Assembly (NCBI GenBank): GCA_027296055.1
Contig: JAPUJT010000080.1
Coordinates: forward strand, 1-40,061
Direction of reading: 5' to 3'
DNA from: Planctomycetota bacterium
GTDB taxonomy: Bacteria > Planctomycetota > JAPUJT01
DNA: 40,061 bases
Part shown: piece after piece, positions 24,727-32,968 of the stretch
Layout: the number at the start of each line of letters is the position of its first letter
How positions within the stretch are numbered: the stretch's first letter is position 1
The notes under the pieces: model-generated
What the model saw: only the letters and a program-made list of their open reading frames with translations
What the model was told of the DNA's origin: nothing
The model's database searches: none
Translations under genes and position numbers: made by a program

Positions 24727-24784
24727 AAGTCGAGAACGTCGCCAGGTCACAGTGGCGACGTTCTCTCAGTCGAAAGGAATGGTC

Positions 24785-25153
24785 ATGGACAGTCTACACG
24801 AGAACCCCCACGCGAACGCCCGAAATCCCAGACGAGGCCGGAAGAGGCAAGGGACCGAGGAGCCGTCCGAACTCGCCAATTTGCCCCGCAGAGGCGAGGC
24901 CGATCCTGGCGCCGACGTGCCGTGGGAGCGAGTTATCCTCGTCATTGAGCCAGACCCGATGTCCAGTTCCCCTAGCCGACGTCGATGTGTGGACTGCACC
25001 TCCCCAACTTGGCCTCTCCTCTTAGTATTTGGTGGCGAGCGTTCGACTCGGCTCCTTGAAGGTCTTTGCGTTGTCTGTGGACGCTGTCGTTGGCGCGAGG
25101 GAGGGGGAGACCCCCGGTGCGTGCCAGCCGTCGCCGGGAGGGTGGCGAAATGA
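24785..25153 (+). CDS. Small CxxC protein, putative zinc ribbon
   Basis: The protein has 122 residues from ATG 24785, chosen because AAAGGA lies 6 nt upstream. The first half is basic and Pro-rich. The second half has CVDC and CVVCGRC separated by about 30 residues, a possible four-Cys zinc ribbon for nucleic-acid binding. The stop overlaps the next start as ATGA. A long open frame exists on the opposite strand (24766-25356), but the CxxC pairs and coupled stops and starts favour the plus strand. Family not recognised. Confidence 0.55.
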   Translation: MDSLHENPHANARNPRRGRKRQGTEEPSELANLPRRGEADPGADVPWERVILVIEPDPMSSSPSRRRCVDCTSPTWPLLLVFGGERSTRLLEGLCVVCGRCRWREGGGDPRCVPAVAGRVAK

Positions 25154-25350
25154 CCGCTGAACGGTTGCGGATCGCCTGCTTGGGAGTCCTCGAGCGGGCG
25201 GGCCATCGAGCTCGCCGACGGGGTTGGACGATGGGTCGAGTTCGATCCCGGATGCATCGGGTCAGGGCACTGTGTCGATTCGCCGTGCAGGACGACGAGA
25301 TCGATAGCAGGCTTCACTGGATATTCAGTGAGGAGAAGGAGGTTGCTTGA
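25150..25350 (+). CDS. Small basic protein of unknown function
   Basis: The product is 66 residues (TAERLRIACLGVLERAGHRA then RRRGWTMGRVRSRMHRVRAL), predicted helical and strongly basic, ending in an acidic segment (DDEIDSRLHW). The ATG overlaps the previous stop by 4 nt and the end overlaps the region of the next start, so it is translated within the operon. Possibly nucleic-acid binding; no family recognised. Confidence 0.5.
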   Translation: MTAERLRIACLGVLERAGHRARRRGWTMGRVRSRMHRVRALCRFAVQDDEIDSRLHWIFSEEKEVA

Positions 25351-25354
25351 CGCC

Positions 25355-25552
25355 ATGCTCTCTCCCGGCCGACTTGAAGCAGCGTTGCGAATTCTCCACG
25401 ACGAGGCACGGAAGCACCTGAAGTCAGGACTTGCTCCCGACCGGGCACGGTTCCGGGTCTACGCACTGCGCGATCGGCTCGACCTCGACGTGGAGGACCT
25501 CCGCGTCGAAGAGGCGTTGTGGTTAGCGGCGGAGGAGGCTGGGCAATTGTGA
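25355..25552 (+). CDS. Small helical protein of unknown function
   Basis: The product is 65 residues from ATG 25355; a TTG at 25343 or GTG at 25328 is also possible, with AGGAGG at 25337-25342. The sequence is alternating basic and acidic helix (ALRILHDEARKHLKSGLAPD, VEDLRVEEALWLAAEEAGQL). Its stop overlaps the next start as GTGA. It resembles the preceding small protein in length and style. No family recognised. Confidence 0.5.
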   Translation: MLSPGRLEAALRILHDEARKHLKSGLAPDRARFRVYALRDRLDLDVEDLRVEEALWLAAEEAGQL

Positions 25553-25848
25553 TCGAAGACGTGGACCGCAAGGCCAGAAGCTATCGCGTAGGCCCAGTGA
25601 ACCCCTGCCGATTCATTCTCGTGGACGACGTAGCGAGGGTTTGGCAGCCGAAGTCTCCGCATCCCCTGGATCTGGCTCTCGGCCCGAGAGAGTGTCCTGA
25701 CTGCAGCGCGCTCACTCATCCGATTCACTACCAGCTCAAGAATCCCGGAGAAGTCGATCGAATGGATCGACACTGTCTGCAGTGTTTCGAGAAACATCTC
25801 CGCGGTGAGCCGAAGACGATCAGGATCGATCCAGTCGAGGAACCGTGA
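25549..25848 (+). CDS. Small CxxC protein, putative zinc-binding
   Basis: The product is 99 residues, with a GTG start overlapping the previous stop. CPDC and HCLQC are separated by about 25 residues, again consistent with a four-Cys zinc site. The N-terminal part (YRVGPVNPCRFILVDDVARV) is beta-rich. Together with 24785-25153 it gives two CxxC proteins in one short operon directly before the primase-like gene, suggesting roles in replication of the element. No family recognised. Confidence 0.55.
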   Translation: MIEDVDRKARSYRVGPVNPCRFILVDDVARVWQPKSPHPLDLALGPRECPDCSALTHPIHYQLKNPGEVDRMDRHCLQCFEKHLRGEPKTIRIDPVEEP

Positions 25849-25930
25849 AGACTCACCAGGAAAGTCTACTCTCGAGTTGCGCCCCTGTGGTGAAGACCTC
25901 GAAGGCGAAGGAAGGGTAGGAAGAAACCTC

Positions 25931-28444
25931 ATGACCATGGATCTCGCGCAAGAAGACGCACGGATCGTGGACAGGCTATTCGCCGAGCACGGAGCGAAGC
26001 GAGTCAACGATGTAGAGATCAAGTTTCTATGTCCCCTGCACGACGACAAGAAGAGTCTGTCGGGGACCTGGAACACCCAGAAGCATACCGGTCATTGCTT
26101 CGGCTGCGCCGGGACATGGGGAGTCCTTCGGATGTTGGAGATACTCGGGATGGAACCACAGAACAGCAAGGGCGGCGGTGGAGCCATCCTGATTGCCCGC
26201 TACATCTACGAGGACTGCGACGTGAACGGCAACTGGAAGACCGTCTACGAAATGCGAAAGTATCGACCGGGATTCCACAATGATCCCAAGGGCAACTATC
26301 CCTTCCACCCTTGCCCCGAATCGAAGTACGAGGACGGGTTCACTGTCGGCCTTGGAGGGAAGAAGGAAAGGTGCTCCTGCGCCAGAGTGCCGACCGTCCT
26401 GTACAGATCGCGCGAGCTGGCCGCCGCTGCACCCTCCGAGATAGTCTTCATCCCAGAGGGGGAGAAGGATGTCGATTCGGTTCAGCGCCTCGGACTTGTC
26501 GCGACGTGCAACTGGGGAGGCGCTGGCAAGTGGAAGGCCAACAAGCAAGGTCGCGAGTGGGCGAATCAGATGAAGGGGCGATGCGTCGTCCTCCTCAACG
26601 ATAACGACGAGCCCGGGCGAAATCATGTCCAACAGGTAGCTAGCGCCCTACACGGAATCGTCCGCGAGATCCGGCTACTCGATCTGTCCAAGAGTTACCA
26701 GCTCAAGAAGGGGGGCGACGTCTCCGATGCGATCGGCCTCGGTCTGACGAAGGAGAAGCTCCTCGAGCTGGCAGAGAAGGCCCCTCCTCTCGTGGGCACC
26801 GATCCGACCTTCACGGACCCGAAGGCCGGGGACGGTCGACCGATGATCACGGCCGGAGATGAAGACTACCTCTACCTCATTCCAGACGCCCGCAAAGCTC
26901 TCATGCGGTGGAACAACCCGCCGAGCCTCTTCCTGCATGGGGATCGCGTGGCCGAAACCAGAGCGGGAGCTGACGGTCAGGTGGCCATCCACTCCGTCTC
27001 AGTGCCAGGACTCCGTAGCATCCTCGGAGAAGCGGTGAGCTGGTATCGAATGAAGGGGGAAGTTCAGAAACCTGCGAAGCCACCCAAAGACGTCGCCGAA
27101 AGCATACGCGACCGTCCACTCGATACCTTCCCCTATCTTCTGCGCCTCGTGACCGCCCCGGTCTTCGCCAAGAGCGGTCGCCTTGTGACAGAGTCAGGAT
27201 ACGACCCAGAAACCCGGATCTTCTTGGACCTCGCAGGGCTCAAGCTCCCCGCGGTCCCAGAGAAGCCAGACAAAGACGAAATCGCCGCGGCTCTCGAACT
27301 CCTCCTCGATGAGCTCCTGGAGGGGTTCCCTTTCGTGGCCGATGCCGACAAGGCCAATACCATCGGGCTCTCGCTCCTTCCCTTTGCACGAGAGATGATC
27401 GATGGGCCGACTCCCCTCCACCTGATCGAAAAGCCGTTGGCGGGGTCCGGCGCGACCCTAATTGCTCAGGTGGTTTCCATCATCGCCACAGGGCAACTCC
27501 CAGCAATACTGACCGAAGGACACAGCGAGGACGAATGGCGGAAACGCCTGACAAGCGTGCTCCTTGAAGGCGCTGAGATCCTGACCGTGGACAATCTACG
27601 GGACAAACTCGATTCACCGGCGCTTGCGGGCATCTTGACCTCATCGAGATACCAAGACCGAATCCTGGGCGGGTCGACTATGGCCCATCTTTCCGTTCGG
27701 TGTGTGTTCATCGCTACCGGGAACAATCCGTCCGTCTCGAATGAGATTTCGCGACGGTGCGTCTCCATCCGAATCGATCCCAAGGTGGCACAGCCCTGGC
27801 TACGGAAGGACGAAGAGTTTGTGCATCCCAAGCTGGTCGCATGGGCTCAAAAGAATCGAGGGCGCCTCGTGACCGCCCTGCTCACGCTCATCCGAGCATG
27901 GGTAGCGGCCGGTCATCCCACGGGGACCTTGAGCCTGGGGAGTTTCGAGTCGTGGTCCGACGTGATCGGGGGGATTCTCAAGTTCGCTGGCATCGAGGGG
28001 TTCCTGGCAAACCGCGAACGCTTCTACGGCCGAGCCGACAGGGACACCGCCGCCTGGGAAGCCTTCATCGCCGCCTGGTGGGAGAAGCATGGGGCGAATC
28101 CAGTGGGCGTCAAGGACCTCTTCGAGTTGGAAAATGACTTCGAGCTCGGGCGCGGGAACGGCAAGTCTCAGAAAACCAAGCTCGGGACCTTCCTCCGTGG
28201 GGCCGTCGACCGCCGATTCACCCTCGAGGACGGGCTCCGTGTGAAGGTCGAGAACGCAGGGAAGGCACAGCGCGCCGCTCAATACGTCCTCACCGAGATG
28301 ATCGAGGGGGCAGTTGAAGACGGGAATGGCTCACCGTCCCCGGCCAGGTCGCCAGAACCCGAAAAGCAACTCAACCTCGCCGCCACAGGCACCCCGAAAG
28401 GACCAAGGACGGATGTGCTCGACGACGACGAAATCCCCTTCTGA
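25931..28444 (+). CDS. Primase/helicase-like replication protein (CHC2-type zinc finger, TOPRIM, AAA-like)
   Basis: The protein has 837 residues from ATG 25931, with AGGAAG upstream. A CHC2-type zinc finger comes first (Cys34, His37, Cys56, Cys59; FLCPLHDDKKS, GHCFGCAGTWG). A TOPRIM-like region follows (IPEGEKD with Glu176; LLNDNDEPG with Asp224 and Asp226). Residues about 480-640 are ATPase-like: Walker A position LAGSGATL, Walker B-like ILTVDNL, sensor FIATGNNP and arginine finger EISRRC. The usual Walker A Lys is Ala here. I recall the same GTGA-type loop in related mobile-element proteins, so this may be a family trait and not damage. The C-terminus (DDDEIPF) resembles the acidic tail by which SSB binds partners. 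It probably primes and unwinds element DNA. Confidence 0.82.
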   Translation: MTMDLAQEDARIVDRLFAEHGAKRVNDVEIKFLCPLHDDKKSLSGTWNTQKHTGHCFGCAGTWGVLRMLEILGMEPQNSKGGGGAILIARYIYEDCDVNGNWKTVYEMRKYRPGFHNDPKGNYPFHPCPESKYEDGFTVGLGGKKERCSCARVPTVLYRSRELAAAAPSEIVFIPEGEKDVDSVQRLGLVATCNWGGAGKWKANKQGREWANQMKGRCVVLLNDNDEPGRNHVQQVASALHGIVREIRLLDLSKSYQLKKGGDVSDAIGLGLTKEKLLELAEKAPPLVGTDPTFTDPKAGDGRPMITAGDEDYLYLIPDARKALMRWNNPPSLFLHGDRVAETRAGADGQVAIHSVSVPGLRSILGEAVSWYRMKGEVQKPAKPPKDVAESIRDRPLDTFPYLLRLVTAPVFAKSGRLVTESGYDPETRIFLDLAGLKLPAVPEKPDKDEIAAALELLLDELLEGFPFVADADKANTIGLSLLPFAREMIDGPTPLHLIEKPLAGSGATLIAQVVSIIATGQLPAILTEGHSEDEWRKRLTSVLLEGAEILTVDNLRDKLDSPALAGILTSSRYQDRILGGSTMAHLSVRCVFIATGNNPSVSNEISRRCVSIRIDPKVAQPWLRKDEEFVHPKLVAWAQKNRGRLVTALLTLIRAWVAAGHPTGTLSLGSFESWSDVIGGILKFAGIEGFLANRERFYGRADRDTAAWEAFIAAWWEKHGANPVGVKDLFELENDFELGRGNGKSQKTKLGTFLRGAVDRRFTLEDGLRVKVENAGKAQRAAQYVLTEMIEGAVEDGNGSPSPARSPEPEKQLNLAATGTPKGPRTDVLDDDEIPF

Positions 28445-28747
28445 TCAAGTGAGCGAGCGCGCGTACAACCATGCCCGACCGCGAGGGTACGCCGAGTGGA
28501 ATACCCACGCGGGGACCAGGGCCGTGATGGCGAACGCGGGGGAGATGGGGATTCTGGGGCTCCTGAGGAAAGAGGAGGCGAGGTAAGAGAATGCGACTAA
28601 CCCTAGAGCCACGATTTGTCGATATAACATCCGGGATCTGTAGCAACTCGACATCAGCTCTGGAGCCAGGCCATCGACACCGAGAGCGATTTCTTTCAGG
28701 AAAAGCGGACGTGGTCAAGGATCAAGGACCGAATCCTGGCTATTTAC
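28445..28747 (+). other. Primase to TcmP gap, containing the upstream coding part of TcmP
   Basis: A weak 45-codon frame from GTG 28449 to 28586 has no ribosome-binding site and I do not call it. From 28628 to 28747 the TcmP frame is open and encodes conserved N-terminal sequence (FFQEKRTWSRIKDRILAIY) without a usual start codon. An ATG at 28591 with a fair ribosome-binding site (GAGGCGAGG) is in another frame. Confidence 0.6.
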
Positions 28748-29803
28748 ATGGTCCCGTACCTGAACAAAGTCTCGAAATTGGACGCGGACATCATCTTCAT
28801 TGATGCCTTTGCCGGACCAGGGCGATTTGGCAGCGGGGACGATGAGGGAGACGCAGGTTCCCCAATTATCATGTGCGAGGCGGCGGAGCGGACCGTGCCA
28901 GGCCGCTATCGGGCCATCTTTGCAAACAAGAACAAGGAATTTCACGATCGCCTGAGGAAGAACCTTAGCCAGTACAAGGCCGCGAAGCCCGTGCTTGGGA
29001 ACGCTGAGGACCTCCTCAGAGAGCTGCCGAATGAGCTGGGGAACGAAACCGTGTTCTTATACCTTGACCCGTTCGGGCTGAAGGGTTGCGACTTTGAACT
29101 ACTAAGACCGATTCTGTCACGAGACACAAAGCACAGCACCGAGGTGGTGGTCAACCTGAGCATACTAACGATGCAAAGGTTGTCGTGCCGGAATCGGGTC
29201 CTGGAAGGCCGCGGGAGAGAAGAAGGCGTGGTCGGTAAGCAACGCAGTCTTACAAAGGCGCTCGGTGGGGATTACTGGAAAGCCTCTCTCCTAGCTGAGA
29301 CTGGTACGCCTGATTCGCGGGCCGAAGCCGTAGCCGTTGAGTATTTGCGCAGACTCTCAGCTCTCGGATTGCAGCGCAGTGGTCTATGTCCAGTCCGGGA
29401 GAAACCGAATAGCCGCTTGAAGTACTTCGTCATGTTCTTCTCTCGCCACGAAGATGCTCTCCTGTTAATGAACAACATCATGCACGACGCGTATCACGAG
29501 ACCATGTTCGATGCAGAAACAAAAGGAACTCTCTTCGCTGACCTTGACTGGAAGGAGAGTGAACCGCCTGTCGCCTTGCGCACCGCAGTTCTCGACCTAG
29601 TTGGAAAGCAGCCCGGCACAACAGCGCGAGACCTTTGGCTCATGATCGTGCAGAAACACTTTATGCGATTTCGGCAGAAGGACTACACAACAACAATCCG
29701 TCATCTCGTTCGACCGAGTGGACCGTTGATTTATGAGGATGTCCGAGGTACACGCCGGGTGAACCTAGACGCCCCACTTAAGAGGAGGGATTCCAATGAG
29801 TGA
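28748..29803 (+). CDS. tcmP: Three-Cys-motif partner protein TcmP
   Basis: The first ATG gives 351 residues. [17 protein letters not shown] and [18 protein letters not shown] are the hallmark motifs of TcmP, whose fold resembles a SAM-dependent methyltransferase; its biochemical role is not known to me. The C-terminal third looks like a winged helix ([20 protein letters not shown]). Conserved TcmP-like sequence (FFQEKRTWSRIKDRI) is encoded in the same frame upstream of this ATG, back to a TAA at 28625, with no ATG, GTG or TTG. So the real start is a rare codon or a frameshift has cut off the N-terminus. The stop overlaps the partner gene by 8 nt. By eye the DNA is lower in GC than the genes on either side. 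Confidence 0.82.
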   Translation: MVPYLNKVSKLDADIIFIDAFAGPGRFGSGDDEGDAGSPIIMCEAAERTVPGRYRAIFANKNKEFHDRLRKNLSQYKAAKPVLGNAEDLLRELPNELGNETVFLYLDPFGLKGCDFELLRPILSRDTKHSTEVVVNLSILTMQRLSCRNRVLEGRGREEGVVGKQRSLTKALGGDYWKASLLAETGTPDSRAEAVAVEYLRRLSALGLQRSGLCPVREKPNSRLKYFVMFFSRHEDALLLMNNIMHDAYHETMFDAETKGTLFADLDWKESEPPVALRTAVLDLVGKQPGTTARDLWLMIVQKHFMRFRQKDYTTTIRHLVRPSGPLIYEDVRGTRRVNLDAPLKRRDSNE

Positions 29804-30512
29804 TGGCTCAACAATCGAGTGGACGGACGCGACCTGGAATCCCGTCACGGGCTGCACCAAGGTTAGCCCAGGTTGCAAGAACTGCTACGCGGAGACATTT
29901 GCAGAGCGCTGGCGGGGGATTCCTGGGCATCACTATGAGCAAGGGTTCGATCTCAAGCTATGGCCTGAGAGGCTCGATCTTCCTCTCAGGTGGAAGAAAC
30001 CTCGACGCGTGTTCGTCAATAGCATGAGCGATCTCTTCCACGAAGACGTACCCTACGACTACATCAGGCGCGTCTTCGATACGATGGGTCGGGCAGGTCG
30101 GCACACCTTTCAAGTACTTACTAAGCGATCAGAAAGGCTGGCCGAGCTAGCTGGGAGGCTCGACTGGCCTCCGAATGTTTGGATGGGAGTCTCGGTGGAA
30201 CGAGAGGACTACCTCTGGCGAATTTCTCACCTCAGGAAGACGCCAGCGGCAGTTCGGTTTCTTTCTGTCGAACCCCTACTCGGCCCACTGCCAGCTTTCA
30301 ACCTAGATCAGATACATTGGGTGATAGTTGGTGGTGAAAGTGGACCGAAAGCTAGGCCCATGAAGGCGCAATGGGTTAGGGACATTCGAAGGCTCTGCAT
30401 TCAGCAGCGTGTACCGTTCTTCTTCAAGCAGTGGGGTGGAGTTCGGAAGAAGGCAGCGGGACGCATTCTTGATGGTCGAACGTGGGACGAGATTCCCGCC
30501 CTCGCGAGCTAA
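29796..30512 (+). CDS. Three-Cys-motif protein, DUF5131 (phage Gp37/Gp68 family)
   Basis: The protein has 238 residues, ATG with AGGAGGG upstream. It opens with [14 protein letters not shown] and holds three Cys at 20, 27 and 30 ([15 protein letters not shown]). Later motifs are [66 protein letters not shown] and PFFFKQWGG. The spaced Cys triad and barrel-like pattern suggest a radical-SAM-related enzyme. The family is carried by phages and mobile elements and is usually beside TcmP, as here. The substrate is unknown; nucleic-acid modification or defence are guesses. It shares the lower GC of its partner. Confidence 0.88.
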   Translation: MSDGSTIEWTDATWNPVTGCTKVSPGCKNCYAETFAERWRGIPGHHYEQGFDLKLWPERLDLPLRWKKPRRVFVNSMSDLFHEDVPYDYIRRVFDTMGRAGRHTFQVLTKRSERLAELAGRLDWPPNVWMGVSVEREDYLWRISHLRKTPAAVRFLSVEPLLGPLPAFNLDQIHWVIVGGESGPKARPMKAQWVRDIRRLCIQQRVPFFFKQWGGVRKKAAGRILDGRTWDEIPALAS

Positions 30513-30751
30513 CGATTCAGTCAGAGCTTAGGCCAACTAGACTTGACTGCCCATTTTCTCCCCCCAGTCCCCAGTCCCGCCCCTATGCCCTAGCCCAACT
30601 CGAGAGTGGAAGGCTCCTCCCCTGAGCCTCATCCGCGCCGAACATTCCAGAAATCGACCCCGCCAAAGTCGAAAAATCTCATCGCCGAAGTGAACCTCGA
30701 AAAACCCGATGCCGCTTCCTGGCCTCCAAATGCAGATTCGACCCCCGGAAA

Positions 30752-30861
30752 AGTGAACCTAGTGAACCTTATGAACCTTTATCTGGGGATCATACGCGCG
30801 CGCGCGTGCGCGCACATGATGGGGGGAGGCGAAATGGTTCACTAGGTTCACTAGGTTCACT
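30752..30861. repeat. Inverted 9-bp repeat arrays flanking a 28-bp alternating pyrimidine-purine tract
   Basis: In the 591-nt gene-free stretch 30513-31103, three units agtgaacct-type (30752-30778) face three units aggttcact-type (30835-30861). A lone extra unit is at 30689-30697. Between the arms, 30791-30818 alternates pyrimidine and purine without a break and is mostly CG, so it is a strong Z-DNA candidate. The rest of the stretch shows nothing I can name; an open frame at 30606-30845 arises from the repeats. Confidence 0.9.
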
Positions 30862-31103
30862 CTTGGATCGCTGACGCCCATCGCCCCCACCCTCGTCATC
30901 CCGCCTAAGCGTGGAGAGCTCGGCGCCCGGTCCTCCACCTGAGCCCAGCAGGCTGGAGAGGGGAAGAGACCCCCGAACTCTTCGGGGAAGGAAGAGCCAT
31001 CCCAGCAGGGACCGCGAGGTGTCCCGGCAGCGCGTGGCCCTCTCGCGCTCTCGATCGCCTCCATCCTCGCCCCCATCGGCGGATCTCGCTCCGTCGACGT
31101 CGG

Positions 31104-31646
31104 ATGGGGGAGTACACTTTCCGTGTCGGAGGCAGTCTTTTTTTATCGGAGGACACTCCCGTAGTATCCGACACCGAGACACGCTATCCATGCACGGGCT
31201 GTCACAGGGAACTCCCTGCCAGCTCCTTCCACCGTTTGTCTCAGCGGCGCGAGGGTATTTCTAATCGGTGTTGTGAGTGCACCAGCGTGGATTACCGGAT
31301 ACGGAAGGATGATGCCGCGGCGCCCGCGGAGCGCGTCGGAGTACCTGCACCCCTCCGGTTCGAGAATGGTATCCCGGTCCACGGCACGAACTATCTCTGT
31401 TGGCTTTGGCTTCGCGTCAGGTGGGAAATCAGGCCGCGTGGGAGTCAACTACCGGCGCCGCCGGAGCCAGAACGGGAGGAGGCCTCGGCCGAGGTCTGCT
31501 TGGTCCCCTGGTTGGTGGCACGACTCGGTTTCGTGGACTGCAGTCGAACAGACTCGCGACCGAGTCCCACGGCCGAATCTCCTCAGCCTGGACGAAAGCG
31601 TGGGCGTCCCCCCACCCGACTCCGGCGTCTTGGGGTGGCGGTGTGA
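31104..31646 (+). CDS. Putative zinc-finger protein (CxxC...CxxC)
   Basis: The open frame is 180 residues. Residues about 30-60 read YPCTGCHRELPASSFHRL and NRCCECTSVDYRIR, the layout of small phage/HNH-associated zinc fingers of the form CxxC-x(n)-F-x(n)-CxxC. No HNH catalytic motif follows. The second half is Pro/Arg-rich with no recognised domain and could be unstructured. The ATG at 31104 has no ribosome-binding site, so both the start and the reality of the second half are uncertain. Confidence 0.45.
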   Translation: MGEYTFRVGGSLFLSEDTPVVSDTETRYPCTGCHRELPASSFHRLSQRREGISNRCCECTSVDYRIRKDDAAAPAERVGVPAPLRFENGIPVHGTNYLCWLWLRVRWEIRPRGSQLPAPPEPEREEASAEVCLVPWLVARLGFVDCSRTDSRPSPTAESPQPGRKRGRPPTRLRRLGVAV

Positions 31647-31824
31647 TCTCGAGGTCCGCCCGACCCGGAACCCTCGCGGCCGTGTGAAGTCTCGCCCTCG
31701 TCCAGCACAGACAGCCGGATTTCGACCTCGGCTCTAGATTCGAGCGGTATCGGCCCTGAGCCCCTGATCGCTCTCAGATCGGCGCCTCGGTCGGGAAGCT
31801 CTACGGCTCTCTCAGGAGCCCAGA

Positions 31825-32013
31825 TCAGGCCTTCTTTCCCTTCTTCCCGGCTCGCTTCTTCCCGGTCCCCTTCTTGCGGTAGATTCGTTTCTTGTCCCAG
31901 TCCCCATCGAAGCAGCCCGGACACTTCGTCGGCCGCCCTGGCTTCCGTGGGAGCCACGCGTAGTTGCACCTGATGCATGTCGCCTGTCGGACGCGGACCA
32001 TTTTCATGCCCAT
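31825..32013 (-). CDS. Small zinc ribbon protein with lysine-rich tail
   Basis: The protein has 62 residues, ATG with GGGAGAG upstream. CIRCNYAW and KCPGCFDGDWD give a four-Cys ribbon, followed by a very basic tail (KKGTGKKRAGKKGKKA). This matches small archaeal/phage-like zinc ribbons (CxxC, W, P, CPxC) that bind nucleic acid. It is the last gene of the minus-strand block, separated from the DUF3560 gene by a stem-loop at 32043-32095. Confidence 0.72.
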   Translation of the reverse strand: MGMKMVRVRQATCIRCNYAWLPRKPGRPTKCPGCFDGDWDKKRIYRKKGTGKKRAGKKGKKA

Positions 32014-32126
32014 CGATCTCTCCCTTGCTGTAGTAGGGTAATGCCCTCGTTCGGACTAGTACGGCAACCCTGATGGGTCGCCTCCGAACGAGGGCGACGT
32101 AAGTTTGCCAATACCGCTACCACGGA
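32014..32126 (-). ncRNA. Nested stem-loop between DUF3560 and zinc ribbon genes
   Basis: GCCCTCGTTCGGA (32043-32055) and TCCGAACGAGGGC (32083-32095) are perfect 13-bp inverted arms. The 27-nt loop contains an inner 4-bp stem (ACCC-tgat-GGGT). No T-run follows on either strand, so it is not a standard terminator. It could be a structured RNA, an attenuator, or a DNA hairpin such as an origin or nick-site component. The type is given as ncRNA only for want of a better class. Confidence 0.55.
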
Positions 32127-32906
32127 TCAAGCCTCAAGGATCGCCTTCGCTTTCGCCGTCGCTCCGTTGCCCCGGAAGGCCTGCCAGGCCCCTTCAGAAC
32201 GGCACCAGCGGAACCCGGAGCTCTTGAGCTTGCGACGGGTCTCCTCATCGGGCTTGCCGGGAAAGAAGAGTTGTAGCCGGTTCTCCTCGACGTTATCGAC
32301 AAGGCGAACGTCCCCGATCATCTCCTCGGTCGTCTCGTCTCCCGCGGTGGCCTCCAGGGTCTCGATCCTTTCCTTGATGCGCCGGATATTCCCGCCGAGG
32401 TTCGATAGGACGTAGGATGGGAAACCGATCCGCCCGGCGAAGTCTGGCTTGAACCACGTCACGGTGATGTGCCTTGCGATGTCCAGCTCCGCGGCGACAG
32501 TCTCCGGGGTTGCGCCCTTCCGCTTGATGGCCTTGTTGGCCTTCTTGATTTGCTCTCGCCTGGCCTCGAGGCCCTCGAGCTTGCTACGGAGTAAGGAGAT
32601 GGCGTCCGGGTCGTCGCTCGATATGGTGCGGTTCCTTTCGGCGTCGAGCGCCTTCTCGCGGTAGTGTTTCGCCTTGCTGGCCTCTTCCGAGGACCTCCGC
32701 ATCGCGGTATCGGCTTTTCTCAGGGTGGCGCGGTGCCCCCTCTCGCTGTGGTGGCCGACAAGGATCGGTTGTCCGAACGGGATCGGGTCGAGTAGATCCC
32801 TCGATCGCTGGTAGGCTGCAGCCGAGTTAGCGTCGGCCCGTTCTGCGCGTGCCTTGTACCTTTCGATCCGGTCCTGTTTCTTTTGTTCATAGTCTTCCCT
32901 TGGCAT
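32127..32906 (-). CDS. DUF3560 family protein
   Basis: The product is 259 residues from ATG 32906 (AAAGGA upstream); the longer frame upstream overlaps the recombinase gene and is rejected. A Lys/Arg/Ala-rich helical N-terminus leads to PFGQPILVGHHSERGHRATL, ADTAMRRSSEEASKAKHYRE and TISSDDPDAISLLRSKLEGL, which are DUF3560 hallmarks. The C-terminal part (KLKSSGFRWCRSEGAWQAFR) is a short conserved module often seen at the end of such proteins. The family sits on plasmids and integrative elements; its role is not known to me. A 20-nt hairpin sequence shared with the leader of another gene lies 30 nt before the start. Confidence 0.8.
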   Translation of the reverse strand: MPREDYEQKKQDRIERYKARAERADANSAAAYQRSRDLLDPIPFGQPILVGHHSERGHRATLRKADTAMRRSSEEASKAKHYREKALDAERNRTISSDDPDAISLLRSKLEGLEARREQIKKANKAIKRKGATPETVAAELDIARHITVTWFKPDFAGRIGFPSYVLSNLGGNIRRIKERIETLEATAGDETTEEMIGDVRLVDNVEENRLQLFFPGKPDEETRRKLKSSGFRWCRSEGAWQAFRGNGATAKAKAILEA

Positions 32907-32935
32907 GGTTTCATCCTTTCGGTGTGGGGAAGGGG

Positions 32936-32955
32936 CGGACCAAAGCGATCCGCCC
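32936..32955 (-). promoter_or_regulatory. Leader hairpin, copy 1 (before DUF3560 gene)
   Basis: The 20-nt sequence cggaccaaagcgatccgccc is identical at 32936-32955 and 34202-34221, within about 37 nt of near-identity. On the minus strand it forms a small GCGGA/TCCGC hairpin about 30 nt before the start codon. It may be a shared operator, RNA-processing site or protein-binding leader. Confidence 0.65.
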
Positions 32956-32968
32956 TCAGTCCCTCGGT

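Noticed and set aside
24766..25356. Minus-strand 196-residue open frame
   Set aside because: Plus-strand genes here have coupled starts and stops and CxxC pairs; the minus frame has no domain.
28449..28586. 45-codon frame after the primase gene
   Set aside because: No ribosome-binding site and no recognisable sequence features.
30606..30845. Plus-strand frame with LVNLMNL-type sequence
   Set aside because: The peptide is a translation of the 9-bp repeats and the alternating CG tract, and has no ribosome-binding site.
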